The notes under the pieces were generated by a model. It did not search any database. It saw only the letters and a program-made list of their open reading frames with translations, and was not told the origin of the DNA. The position numbers were made by a program, and so were the translations under genes. 35,545 nt of DNA from Spirochaetota bacterium (GTDB lineage: Bacteria > Spirochaetota > UBA4802 > UB4802), in contig JBFLZD010000039.1 of assembly GCA_040756435.1 (NCBI GenBank), positions 1 through 35,545 of the forward strand, written 5' to 3'. This document shows, piece by piece, positions 10,577 to 18,992 of the stretch. Numbering within the stretch: the stretch's first letter is position 1; each line of letters begins with the position of its first letter.

Positions 10577-10648
10577 AGCGGGAAACGGGATTTGAACCCG
10601 CGACCTCAACCTTGGCAAGGTTGCACTCTACCGCTGAGTTATTCCCGC
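10577..10648 (-). tRNA. tRNA-Gly (GCC)
   Basis: On the minus strand the acceptor arm GCGGGAA pairs with TTCCCGC, the discriminator is T and the T-loop GTTCAAATC is present. The anticodon loop is TTGCCAA, giving anticodon GCC. The 3' CCA is not encoded. It is the last of three tRNAs transcribed together. Confidence 0.95.
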
Positions 10649-10652
10649 TTAT

Positions 10653-10734
10653 TGCGAGCGAAGGGACTTGAACCCCCACACCCTAAGGTACTAGATCCTA
10701 AGTCTAGCGCGTCTACCAGTTCCGCCACGCTCGC
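10653..10734 (-). tRNA. tRNA-Leu (TAG)
   Basis: A class II tRNA of 82 bases with a long variable arm. On the minus strand the acceptor GCGAGCG pairs with CGCTCGC, the discriminator is A and the T-loop is GTTCAAGTC. The anticodon loop CTTAGGA gives anticodon TAG (codon CUA). CCA is not encoded. It starts 4 bases before tRNA-Gly in the same transcript. Confidence 0.95.
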
Positions 10735-10802
10735 ATACTAAAATACAATATCAAAAAATCAAGCAATTTTTTCAAGCTAAATTTAAACTGCGCAGCGGAA
10801 TT

Positions 10803-10875
10803 TGGGTTGCCCGAGACTCGAACTCGGAACCATCTGATTAAGAGTCAGGTGCTCTACCAGTTGAGCTAGCAACCC
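10803..10875 (-). tRNA. tRNA-Lys (CTT)
   Basis: On the minus strand the acceptor GGGTTGC pairs with GCAACCC and the discriminator is A. The D-arm is AGCTCAACTGGTAGAGC and the anticodon loop CTCTTAA gives CTT (codon AAG). CCA is not encoded. It is the first tRNA of the Lys-Leu-Gly unit. Confidence 0.95.
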
Positions 10876-10938
10876 CACTTTTAAATGCTTAAACCTGACT
10901 TTAGTTAATCAAAAAATAATTTAAAATAAAGATTTTTT

Positions 10939-10967
10939 CAATATTAAATTATGTTATTATGTGTCAA
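10939..10967 (-). promoter_or_regulatory. Likely promoter of the tRNA Lys-Leu-Gly unit
   Basis: Minus strand: a perfect -35 TTGACA (10962-10967) with -10 candidates TAATAT (10941-10946, 15-base spacer) or ATATTG (10939-10944, 17-base spacer). The tRNA-Lys 5' end is 60-65 bases downstream. The -10 is imperfect. Confidence 0.4.
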
Positions 10968-10974
10968 GTTTTTT

Positions 10975-11081
10975 TTAAAAGCACTTATAAAAATAATATA
11001 GTAAAACAGTAATTACTATAATAAATAGCTCTTTAGCTATAATTTCTAAAAAAATCAGCAATAATTCCTTAAAAATTTCAT
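10975..11081 (-). pseudogene. Frameshifted small hydrophobic peptide ORF in dispersed repeat
   Basis: On the minus strand an ATG at 11081 opens MKFLRNYC and stops. If the run of five T after ATGAAA had six T, as in the copy at 35522, the frame would read MKFFKELL followed by a very hydrophobic stretch (FIIVITVLLYYFYKCF) to a stop at 10975, 35 aa in all. This looks like a one-base deletion in a small membrane-peptide ORF. No Shine-Dalgarno is visible in either copy, so coding is uncertain. Confidence 0.3.
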
Positions 11082-11100
11082 AATGAATATAATGTACACC
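11059..11100 (-). repeat. 44-bp dispersed repeat, copy A
   Basis: Read on the minus strand, the block from GGTGTACA through TTCATTATGAAA to AAGGAATTATT matches the plus strand at 35502-35544. By eye there is one substitution and two one-base length differences. In both copies it directly flanks a C/G-run inverted repeat. Orientation is opposite to the right-edge copy. Confidence 0.75.
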
Positions 11101-11294
11101 GGGGGTGTCCCAAAAGACATCTTCTGCAATGACTTTTGCCATACTGTCATTGCGAGGAACGAAGTGACGAAGCAATCTTGTCTTCTGTGGTATTTAGATT
11201 GCTTCGCTTCGACAGGCTCAGCACAGGCGCTACGCTCGCAATGACTTTGCACCCGCGTCATTGAGAACTCCACGGATTGTTTTGGGACACCCCC
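11101..11294. mobile_element. MITE-like element with 15-bp terminal inverted repeats
   Basis: GGGGGTGTCCCAAAA (11101-11115) and its exact reverse complement (11280-11294) bound 194 bases with no transposase. Inside is a second, imperfect inverted repeat (11146-11178 and 11196-11245) built on GTCATTGCGAG and GAAGCAATCT, a type scattered in many bacterial genomes. Reading frames through it (with CERSACAEPVEAKQS) are familiar artefacts of such repeats. It is non-autonomous if mobile; no clear target duplication is seen. It may also help end transcription of the hybrid kinase gene. Confidence 0.6.
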
Positions 11295-11353
11295 TATTTT
11301 ATATTTTATTCAAAATTCCATATTTAGGAATAATTAGTGAAAAAAAATTCATT

Positions 11354-14300
11354 TTAGTGACGTATTGCAGCGATAATTTGTTTTAATTCTTCAAAACGAT
11401 ACGGTTTGGGTAATATCCCGTCAAATCCATAATCTTTATAATTAGACATAACCGGATCATTTGAATACCCGCTGGAAACTATTACTTTAAATTCGTTATC
11501 TAATTTACGAATCTGAGATATGGTATCTTTGCCACCTTTTTTACCTGGTATAGTTAAATCCATAATGGCAAATGAATACTTTTGTTGCAATTCTTTTGCC
11601 ATTAAATATTTTTGATAGGCTTCATCGCCATCACAGGCTATATCCACTTCGTAACCCAATTCCTCTAACATAGTTCGTAATATAAACTGAATATTTTCAT
11701 CATCCTCAAGAACCAGCACTTTCCCTTTCCCAATAACAGAGATTTCATTGCTTTTATCATCTATCACTGCAACATTCTTTTCTGTTGCTCTAAGATATAT
11801 ATCAAATCGCGTCCCTTTACCTGGTTGTGAATCCACAAAGATGTAGCCACCGTGTTGTTTAATTATTGAATAAACCACTGTTAATCCTAATCCTGTACCA
11901 TGTGGTTTAGTAGTATAATATGGGTCAAAAATCTTTTCAATATTTTCATTTGGAATTCCCGGGCCATTATCCTCAATTGAAATTCTTATATAATTATCCT
12001 TACCAATAATAGCTTTAATGGGATCTTCATCGGTTACATTACGGGCATAAATTTTTAACAGACCATGATCATTCATAGCTTCCCGAGCATTAATTACTAT
12101 ATTCTGAATAACCTGGCTGATTTGCCCTTCGTCTACTTCAACATTATAAAGATTATCATCTATAATAAACTGAAATTCAACTCCGGAACCACGCAAGACA
12201 AAAGTGACTATGTCTTTAAACATAGCACTTAAAGAAGTAACTTTCTTTACAGGCGCTCCTCCTTTTGCAAACGTTAACAATTGCTGTGTAAGCTCTTTTG
12301 CCTTAAATGATGCTTTTTCAGCATCGTTAATATGCTGATACAATTCTGATGACTCATGTATTTTATTTTTTATTATAGAAAGATTTCCTACAACTGACGT
12401 AAGTATATTATTAAAATCATGTGCAATCCCTGCTGCCAGAAGTCCAACTGATTCTAATTTTGAAGTCCGTGCAATATGATCCTCTATTATTTTCTTTTGT
12501 GTTATATCGCGTAAAACAACGATTGTTCCTGTAATACTATTCATCTGGTCTTTTAAAGGCAGGATATATAATTCAATGTTATATAAAACGTTTCCAACAT
12601 GCAAAATACATTCATTTGCAATTGATTTTTGCTGTAATATTTCAATTATCGTATTAAATGTAAAATCAACTCGTTTTTTACAATCCAGATCAAGAATAGT
12701 TGTCACATCTTTCCCTATTATTTCATTATATTCTCTATTCAAAAGATGACATGTTGCATTATTTACCAGAAGTATTACCGCTCTTTTATCAGTTACTATC
12801 ACCGCATCATTAATTGATTCAAGTACCCTGTTAAAGCGCTCTTTTTCTTCAAAGAGTTGGATATTCCGTAGTGTTAGTTCTTCTTTCGTTTTTATTAAAT
12901 CATTATTGATTTTCTGTAATTCCTTATATTGTTCATATATAATCTGTGCACTTCGTTTCATCTGAGTAATATCAATGATTGAGCTTATAACTAGCTTTTC
13001 ACCTGAAGAAACAAAAATATCAGAGTTTATTATACAATCCTTTAATAACCCATTCTTAGTTTTAAATGTTACATGGAAATCTTTAACCTTTTCATTTGTT
13101 CGTAGAGTATGGATATAGTCCTCCAACTCTTGCTTATCAGCAAATACATTTAACTCAATTATTGACCTGCCAATAGAATCCTGAAGCATATAACCAAATG
13201 TTTGGCATGCTGCTTCGTTCACCTCTCTATAAACTCCATCTTTAAATGTATTTATAGTCATTGGAATGGGGCTTGAATAAAATGCTTTATAAAATTTTTC
13301 TTCAGAGCTTTTCAAATCCAGTTCAATTTTTTTTCGTTCTGTTACATCCGTTGCAGAACCCAATATAGCAAATCTTCCGTTATACTGGATAGTTGAAACA
13401 TGAAAATCAATCCATTTCACAATATTATCTTTTGTAATTATCCTTGCTTCATATCTATTAATAACATTTTCACCACGCTGGCGGGCTGCAGCTCGTGATT
13501 TAGCTACTTCTACATCATCCGGATGAACAAAGGAGTAGAAAGGCTTACCAATAATTTCATTTTCAGAATACCCTAAAATGTCAACGGTTGCCGGATTTAC
13601 CCATTGCATTATATTATCTTGAATAATGAAAATTGGATTTAAAACAGAATTAGCCAGTGTTTTAAATTTTTCTTCACTTTCCCTTAATTTTATTTCTGCT
13701 ACCTTTTTTTCATGAATATCAGTGCCAATACCTGTGATGCCAATAAAATTACCCTGCTCATCATAATGGGCTTCTGATATAGTGAGAATATAGTGGGAAG
13801 AACCATCTTTGGTCATTAAGCGATATTCCAAAGGTTCAATAATTCTTTTTTTTACTCTTTCATAACTTTCTAAAACCATAGGCAAGTCATCGGGATAAAT
13901 CAAATCAATAAACGATTTACCAATAATTTCATCTGGAGTAAATCCAATGATGTTTTTAATATTTGCACTTACATATTTAATTATTGTATTACTGTCAACC
14001 TGATATACCACATCATGTAACGCAGTTATGCCCAGTGTGTCAAATTTTGACTGTGCCAATAAACTTTTCATCATGAACTTATCAATAATAACGCCCAGTT
14101 GCTGGCTTATCACTTCCAGTAAAGGTTTAATATAATCAGAAATTATATTTGTTGTATGAGATCCAATATTGATAACACCAATTACGTTATTCCTGAATAG
14201 TATAGGTATTGCCGCTATTGCTTTAAGCCCCTCATGTTTTCTAAAATCATCATCAGAAAGATCCATTGAGGTATAATCAATATATTGGGGTTTTCCTTTC

Positions 14301-14863
14301 ATAATTATTTGATAATTCCAACTATCAGGGGTATAGGAGGTTGTTTTTTCTATAAATGCTTCGCTAATACCTTTTGCATATGTTAATTTAAGATTTTGTG
14401 TTAGCGGATCAATTATATATATTCCACCACAATCCATTCCAGTAACTTTAATTATAGTATCTAGAATGTAGGCAAAAACATCTATAAAATGTTCAGAATC
14501 TCTATCTGATAGTTGAACATCATACAGTTCTTCATAAATTTTCTGTAGTGTATCTGCTAAATTATTTTCAAATTTGGATATAACCAACAATGCTGGCTGT
14601 GAGTTATATGTTATTGTTTGTAATGAAAATGTATATGGGAAATTTTGATCATTAGATTTAACGATTTCCTGTTTTTCATCAGGCAATATATTGTTGTAAA
14701 ATTTTTTACAATAATCATCAATTATTGAATATGGAAAAACATGAGGTAAAGGTTTATTTATAAAAGATGGATTATTAGAATGGATTATGTGTAAGGAACT
14801 ATCGACAATAACAAAATCACAATTAGCAAATTGCAAAATATCAAAAACAAACGAGGTGTCCAT
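11354..14863 (-). CDS. PAS/GAF hybrid sensor histidine kinase with receiver domain
   Basis: A 1169-aa soluble hybrid kinase. In order: N-terminal PAS-like segment (about 10-100); GAF (about 115-265); PAS domains at about 280-390, 400-515, 525-635 and 680-790; phosphoacceptor helix GIAHDFNNILTSVVG with His815; HATPase with N-box NIVINAREAM, G1 DNGPGIP (965-971) and G2 GTGLGL (989-994); and a C-terminal receiver (1047-1168) with acidic pocket EDD (1053-1055), phosphoacceptor Asp1102 and Lys1153. The HDFNN box is typical of the NtrB-like/HPK4 group. There is no output domain, so phosphate probably goes on to another protein. It starts 3 bases after the transglutaminase-like stop with no Shine-Dalgarno, so translation is probably coupled. 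Confidence 0.92.
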   Translation of the reverse strand: MDTSFVFDILQFANCDFVIVDSSLHIIHSNNPSFINKPLPHVFPYSIIDDYCKKFYNNILPDEKQEIVKSNDQNFPYTFSLQTITYNSQPALLVISKFENNLADTLQKIYEELYDVQLSDRDSEHFIDVFAYILDTIIKVTGMDCGGIYIIDPLTQNLKLTYAKGISEAFIEKTTSYTPDSWNYQIIMKGKPQYIDYTSMDLSDDDFRKHEGLKAIAAIPILFRNNVIGVINIGSHTTNIISDYIKPLLEVISQQLGVIIDKFMMKSLLAQSKFDTLGITALHDVVYQVDSNTIIKYVSANIKNIIGFTPDEIIGKSFIDLIYPDDLPMVLESYERVKKRIIEPLEYRLMTKDGSSHYILTISEAHYDEQGNFIGITGIGTDIHEKKVAEIKLRESEEKFKTLANSVLNPIFIIQDNIMQWVNPATVDILGYSENEIIGKPFYSFVHPDDVEVAKSRAAARQRGENVINRYEARIITKDNIVKWIDFHVSTIQYNGRFAILGSATDVTERKKIELDLKSSEEKFYKAFYSSPIPMTINTFKDGVYREVNEAACQTFGYMLQDSIGRSIIELNVFADKQELEDYIHTLRTNEKVKDFHVTFKTKNGLLKDCIINSDIFVSSGEKLVISSIIDITQMKRSAQIIYEQYKELQKINNDLIKTKEELTLRNIQLFEEKERFNRVLESINDAVIVTDKRAVILLVNNATCHLLNREYNEIIGKDVTTILDLDCKKRVDFTFNTIIEILQQKSIANECILHVGNVLYNIELYILPLKDQMNSITGTIVVLRDITQKKIIEDHIARTSKLESVGLLAAGIAHDFNNILTSVVGNLSIIKNKIHESSELYQHINDAEKASFKAKELTQQLLTFAKGGAPVKKVTSLSAMFKDIVTFVLRGSGVEFQFIIDDNLYNVEVDEGQISQVIQNIVINAREAMNDHGLLKIYARNVTDEDPIKAIIGKDNYIRISIEDNGPGIPNENIEKIFDPYYTTKPHGTGLGLTVVYSIIKQHGGYIFVDSQPGKGTRFDIYLRATEKNVAVIDDKSNEISVIGKGKVLVLEDDENIQFILRTMLEELGYEVDIACDGDEAYQKYLMAKELQQKYSFAIMDLTIPGKKGGKDTISQIRKLDNEFKVIVSSGYSNDPVMSNYKDYGFDGILPKPYRFEELKQIIAAIRH

Positions 14864-14866
14864 AGG

Positions 14867-15559
14867 CTATTTTACAATTTCTTCCGTTTCAAAGTTTCGG
14901 CTGGCAAATTCCTTTTCAAAAAGAGTTATCCACAACTCAACTCGTTTTTTACCATAACACTCCTTCCATGCTTTCAGTATTGTTTCAACAGGTATGTCTA
15001 TAAAACTGCCATGATACTCAATATATTCCATATATTGCTTTTTCTCAGTGTTATACTCAGGGAAAATTGCATCATCGATACCATTAAAATCAATAGGTGA
15101 TATTTTATGAAGCAGGCATAATTCCTTATTGAAAGCTGGTGTTGCTTTTACCCATTTCCCATTTAAGTAAAACTCAGTAAAACCATGATAAACAAATATA
15201 TTACTTCCTAATGTTTCTAAAAGCTGCTTTGTTGCTATGTGATTTTTAACCGTTGCAAAGCCCACTCTGCTTGGGATATTGCAAGCACGGCCCAAAGCAC
15301 ATAATAAAGAAGCTTTTGAAACGCAGTATCCACGCTTGCGGTTCAATACATAACTGCCTCTATAATGTTCAGGCTTATAAAAAGGAGAATACGGATCATA
15401 TTTAATATCATCACGGACAGCATAAAAGAGCTTTACTGCCTTTTTAATAGAATCGGTTTCATTCCCAATAATATGGCGAGCGTAGTTAAGGACTTCAGAG
15501 CTATCACTATCAATACATCGTGTTGGCGTAAGGTAGTCTTGCAATTGCTTTTCAATCAT
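14867..15559 (-). CDS. Transglutaminase-like protein
   Basis: A 230-aa transglutaminase-like (papain-fold) protein. The nucleophile region is RGYCVSKASLLCALGRA with Cys79, and the histidine region is FVYHGFTEFYLNGKW with His125. The position of the usual third residue, Asp, reads KATPAFN, with Thr140 where Asp is expected. As far as I know, one branch of transglutaminase-like proteins has this ATP-x-FN pattern. No signal peptide is seen, so it is probably cytoplasmic. The stop is 3 bases before the hybrid kinase start, so the two are co-expressed. Whether it is a peptidase, cross-linker or inactive is unknown. Confidence 0.75.
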   Translation of the reverse strand: MIEKQLQDYLTPTRCIDSDSSEVLNYARHIIGNETDSIKKAVKLFYAVRDDIKYDPYSPFYKPEHYRGSYVLNRKRGYCVSKASLLCALGRACNIPSRVGFATVKNHIATKQLLETLGSNIFVYHGFTEFYLNGKWVKATPAFNKELCLLHKISPIDFNGIDDAIFPEYNTEKKQYMEYIEYHGSFIDIPVETILKAWKECYGKKRVELWITLFEKEFASRNFETEEIVK

Positions 15560-15684
15560 ATCAGTAGTATGTGATTACAAATATCGATAACACTAAACAG
15601 TATACTTCAAATCATGTTTCCTTCAACAATTATTTACCATTCTAAATAGTATCATTATTGATGTCAAAGAATTAATGATTTGGA

Positions 15685-16323
15685 TTATAGATAATACACT
15701 GCAATAAATTCATTAAAATACTTATATCCCCAAACCTGTTTTTTCAACTTTAACGTACACCCCACAAGCATATCATAAAACCTGTTTTCAGCACAGGCTA
15801 TCATATCTCCAATAAATACTACTGTATGCCCCCCTGCCTGTTTATACGCCAGCAATGCTTCTAAAGCCATAGCACTTTGGGGCTGTGGCCAGCATAAAAA
15901 GAGTGTTCGCTCTGGATAATGTCCCGCTTCCAGTGCATCACCTTTCTGAACATCGTACCATTGTTCATCAAACCACATATTATCTGAGTGGTCAGCAAAC
16001 GGATAAAGAGGATCATCCGGTGGATATTTATCAAATGCAAGCACATCAGCACTCAATTGCTTCAACATAAATGCCCAGTACCCATTACCTGCACCTATTT
16101 CAATTATGGGCGATAGTTCCTGAATAATAGATAGCACCGGAAAGGTTGGTACAGCAAAAGCATACTTTTTTATCAGTTCATAACGCAAGTTCCAGTACTG
16201 GTATTCATCTAAGTGCTTATCTTTATACTGTAATATTTCTTGTAAATAAGGATTGTGAATACTGAAGTCTAATTCATGTGGGGAGTAGCGAAATATATCA
16301 TATTCACTGTAAGTATTGTGCAT
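15685..16323 (-). CDS. Methyltransferase-like protein, unknown substrate
   Basis: A 212-aa protein with a Rossmann-type SAM-binding motif IIEIGAGNGYWAFML (about 72-86), an acidic residue at the next strand end (LAFDKYPP), and a conserved-looking FLCWPQPQSAMALEALLAY segment in place of motif IV, then HTVVFIGDM. The fold prediction is good, the substrate unknown. The ATG lies only 20 bases after the 3' end of tRNA-Arg and no Shine-Dalgarno is visible, so it may share the tRNA transcript. GCGATAGTTCCTG lies inside it (16110-16122). Confidence 0.65.
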   Translation of the reverse strand: MHNTYSEYDIFRYSPHELDFSIHNPYLQEILQYKDKHLDEYQYWNLRYELIKKYAFAVPTFPVLSIIQELSPIIEIGAGNGYWAFMLKQLSADVLAFDKYPPDDPLYPFADHSDNMWFDEQWYDVQKGDALEAGHYPERTLFLCWPQPQSAMALEALLAYKQAGGHTVVFIGDMIACAENRFYDMLVGCTLKLKKQVWGYKYFNEFIAVYYL

Positions 16324-16343
16324 GGTTAGAATACTGTATGATG

Positions 16344-16417
<74 letters not shown>

Positions 16418-16455
16418 GAGTTGATTTTTAAAAATTTAAGAAATTTTTTAAAATG

Positions 16456-16797
16456 TTTTTTCAAACATTTTATTCTACCACTGAGCTACGGGCGCGTTTA
16501 CTGTCATGCTAAACTTGATTCAGCATCTATTTGCTAATTTTTTTCCCCATTTGGCTATTTTCAAACATTCTATTCTACCACTGAACTACGGGCGCGTTTA
16601 CTGTCATGCTGAACTTGATTCAGCATCTATTTGCTAATTTTTTTACCCCATTTGGCTTTTTTCAAACATTCTATTCTACCACTGAGCTACGGGCGCGTTT
16701 ACTGTCATGCTAAACTTGATTCAGCATCTATTTGCTAATTTTTTTCCCCATTTGGCTATTTTCAAACATTCTATTCTACCACTGAACTACGGGCGCG
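16456..16797 (-). repeat. Tandem array of ~100-bp units containing tRNA 5' halves
   Basis: A partial unit (16456-16496) and three full units: 16497-16596, 16597-16697 and 16698-16797. Units 1 and 3 look identical; unit 2 differs by four substitutions and one inserted base. On the minus strand each begins with the acceptor 5' strand and D-arm of a tRNA (GCGCCCGTAG, then YTCAGTGGTAGAAT) but has no anticodon or T-arm. A spacer follows, with a hairpin around ATGCTGAA. The first 15 bases match tRNA-Arg next door (one T/C variant), while the D-loop differs. The array is co-oriented with, and between, tRNA-His and tRNA-Arg. Reading frames here are not credible genes. Confidence 0.85.
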
Positions 16798-16812
16798 CGT
16801 GTAATAAAAATG

Positions 16813-16885
16813 GGTGGATGACGGGGATCGAACCCGCAACAACTGGATCCACAGTCCAGGGCTCTACCATTGAGCTACATCCACC
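16813..16885 (-). tRNA. tRNA-His (GTG)
   Basis: On the minus strand the acceptor GTGGATG pairs with CATCCAC. The extra G at -1 (16885) is encoded and faces discriminator C, the histidine identity pair. The anticodon loop is CTGTGGA, anticodon GTG. The T-loop GTTCGATCC is present. CCA is not encoded in full. It is the first tRNA of the His-(array)-Arg stretch. Confidence 0.95.
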
Positions 16886-16922
16886 GTAACTATCTGACAA
16901 ATAAACTATAATAATTGGAATG

Positions 16923-16952
16923 ACAATACTTAAAATGTAATTATAGTGTCAA
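16923..16952 (-). promoter_or_regulatory. Likely promoter of tRNA-His
   Basis: Minus strand: a perfect -35 TTGACA (16947-16952), an 18-base spacer and a -10 TATTGT (16923-16928; four of six). The predicted start is about 30 bases before tRNA-His. It lies between the end of the ABC permease gene and the tRNA. Confidence 0.4.
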
Positions 16953-16998
16953 TTATATTTCAACTCAAATTTTTTTCAATTTTGCGAAATAAAAACCA

Positions 16999-18033
16999 TT
17001 ATTTCCGCTGCCATCTGAAAAGAAGCGACCCCGATAATAAAAATATACCAGATACTACAATCAAATACAATAATTGATAGCGGATATCAAATAGTGTGGC
17101 ACCCTCATTCATCACCATACGTGCGCTTTCTACAATAGGTGTAAGCGGTAAAAGTTGTGATACCTTCTGTACCCAGGGGCGCGCACCCTCCAGTGAAAAC
17201 CACACCTCTGAAAGAAACATCATTGGCCAGGTAATGATATTAATTAATCCATCAGCAAACTCCTGACTGTCACTGCGGCAAGCAATCAGTAAACCTAACG
17301 AAATCATACAAAAGCCACCTAATGCAAAAACAACAAATAACGTAAATAACGAACCCTTACACTGAAATCCATACAATAAAACAGTCCCAATATACACAAC
17401 AATTGTTGTAGCAAGCATCACAAACATTCGCGATAATATCTGCGCTGTTAAAAATTCAAACGGCCTGACAGGCGCAACACTGAATCGTTTCAATATACCG
17501 TTTTTCCTGTACATTACCAGGACATAACCTACACCATACAATGAGTTAAACATTGCATTCATCCCTAAAATACCAGGGAAAAGCCATTCTACATAGCGAA
17601 TACCCCTACCCTTAAACGAATGTTTGGAGAAGAATGTGTTCGTTGTACCTGCGCCTTTCAGTAGCTGTTCTGCAATATACCCGTTGGGAGATGAATCATT
17701 GATAAAATATGTATTATGCTGAGGATCCAGCAGCATGTCTATTTTAAATTTTTGTAAACTATCAATAGCTTTTTCCCTGGATGCAAACTCAATAAAATCT
17801 ATATACTTGTATTTTAAAAACTCATCAAATTGGGTGTTACCTGCAATCCTGGTTTCACTATCTAATGGTTTAAGCACACCAACTTTGAGTACTGGCGATG
17901 ATTCGCTTCTGAATACAACACTGAAACCAATAATAATTAAAAGCGGGAAGATAATATTCCATCCCAGAGCCGATCTGTCACGATAAAATTCTTTTGTACG
18001 TGCAATAAATATTGTCCATATCCTGTATAGCAT
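16999..18033 (-). CDS. ABC-2 type transporter permease
   Basis: Inner-membrane permease of an ABC-2 exporter, 344 aa. One membrane segment lies near the N-terminus (about 23-41). An outer region (about 45-145) follows, then about five further segments (about 150-172, 200-222, 229-251, 263-281 and 318-340). The conserved mid-region YRKNGILKRFSVAPVRPFEFLTAQ is typical of ABC-2 permeases of the YhfI/DrrB kind. It starts 2 bases after the ATPase stop, so the two form a pair. The substrate (drug, lipid, polysaccharide or other) cannot be told. Confidence 0.87.
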   Translation of the reverse strand: MLYRIWTIFIARTKEFYRDRSALGWNIIFPLLIIIGFSVVFRSESSPVLKVGVLKPLDSETRIAGNTQFDEFLKYKYIDFIEFASREKAIDSLQKFKIDMLLDPQHNTYFINDSSPNGYIAEQLLKGAGTTNTFFSKHSFKGRGIRYVEWLFPGILGMNAMFNSLYGVGYVLVMYRKNGILKRFSVAPVRPFEFLTAQILSRMFVMLATTIVVYIGTVLLYGFQCKGSLFTLFVVFALGGFCMISLGLLIACRSDSQEFADGLINIITWPMMFLSEVWFSLEGARPWVQKVSQLLPLTPIVESARMVMNEGATLFDIRYQLLYLIVVSGIFLLSGSLLFRWQRK

Positions 18034-18035
18034 TG

Positions 18036-18920
18036 TTAAGCCCTCAATTGTGTTCCTGTTAACTGTAAAAATAAATCCTCTAAATTTTGTGAACGTACTA
18101 CCATGCCTGTAATATCAACATTGTTGTCTATAAGCAGCCTCAGGCAATCATGCGGTTGTTGGGTGTGTATTTCAATGGTATGATTTACCGTATACCACTC
18201 ACAATTCATCTGGCGTAAAATGTTTTCATCAACTACCGAAGGTAAAGTAATAGTAACCCCACGGCAATACTGGTTCAGTAAATTAATAGGCGAATCCATG
18301 GCAATGATTTTTCCACGATCCATAATGGCCACAATATCACATAATGTTTGGGCTTCTTCCATATAATGTGTTGTGAGTACGATGGTTTTGCCTTTCTTTT
18401 TTATAGATTGTACAATATCCCACACATGACGCCGGGCCTGAGGATCAAGGCCTGTGGTTGGTTCATCCAGAAATAATAATTCAGGATCATTTGCCAGAGC
18501 TATGGCCAATAGTAAACGCTGCTTTTGACCGCCCGATATTTTCCTGTTGTCCCTGTCCAGTATTTCTTCCAAATAACACAGCGAAACAAGTTCATCCATC
18601 TCTGCCCTGCGAGCATACAAATTTCTGAAAGTCAAAAGTATTTCTTTAACGGTCAGGTACTGCTGCAGTTCAGTATGCTGAAGCTGAATGCCAACCTCCT
18701 GCTTAAAGTGCTGATCACGAGGCTTCCCCTTATACAGTATTGTTCCATGATCGGGCTTTTGAATTCCCTCAATAACTTCAATGGTAGTTGTCTTGCCTGC
18801 ACCATTTGGTCCAAGCAATCCAAAACATATACCTCGAGGAATGTCAAAACTGACATCGTCAACAGCTTTTACACCAGGGTAATATTTATAAAGATTTTTA
18901 ACTTGCAATATATAGTCCAT
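18036..18920 (-). CDS. ABC transporter ATP-binding protein
   Basis: ATPase partner of the downstream ABC-2 permease, 294 aa. Walker A GPNGAGKT is at 37-44, the signature ISGGQ at 128-132, Walker B LLFLDEP with Asp152-Glu153, and the H-loop is in VLTTHYMEEA. The C-terminal about 80 residues form the extra domain usual in DrrA/CcmA-like ATPases. A GGATGAG element lies just before the ATG. It follows the helicase gene by 72 bases. Confidence 0.92.
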   Translation of the reverse strand: MDYILQVKNLYKYYPGVKAVDDVSFDIPRGICFGLLGPNGAGKTTTIEVIEGIQKPDHGTILYKGKPRDQHFKQEVGIQLQHTELQQYLTVKEILLTFRNLYARRAEMDELVSLCYLEEILDRDNRKISGGQKQRLLLAIALANDPELLFLDEPTTGLDPQARRHVWDIVQSIKKKGKTIVLTTHYMEEAQTLCDIVAIMDRGKIIAMDSPINLLNQYCRGVTITLPSVVDENILRQMNCEWYTVNHTIEIHTQQPHDCLRLLIDNNVDITGMVVRSQNLEDLFLQLTGTQLRA

Positions 18921-18992
18921 TACTCATCCATACGTGGAATATAATTATAACACAAATCAGTTATTTTACTGTTTGTCGTTTAGATGTACACA

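Noticed and set aside
10494-10679. 61-aa minus-strand ORF over tRNA-Gly
   Set aside because: It reads through the tRNA and its terminator; a typical tRNA-overlap artefact.
10975-11273. ORFs of 66 and 72 aa in the MITE region
   Set aside because: Their sequence (CERSACAEPVEAKQS and similar) is translation of a widespread non-coding inverted repeat.
11101-11294. Insertion sequence
   Set aside because: No transposase and only 194 bases between the terminal repeats; at most a non-autonomous element.
16456-16797. CRISPR array
   Set aside because: Units of about 100 bases are alike along their whole length; there are no unique spacers, repeats are far too long, and no cas genes are near.
16456-16797. 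Complete extra tRNA genes
   Set aside because: Only the acceptor 5' strand and D-arm are present; there is no anticodon arm, T-arm or acceptor 3' strand.
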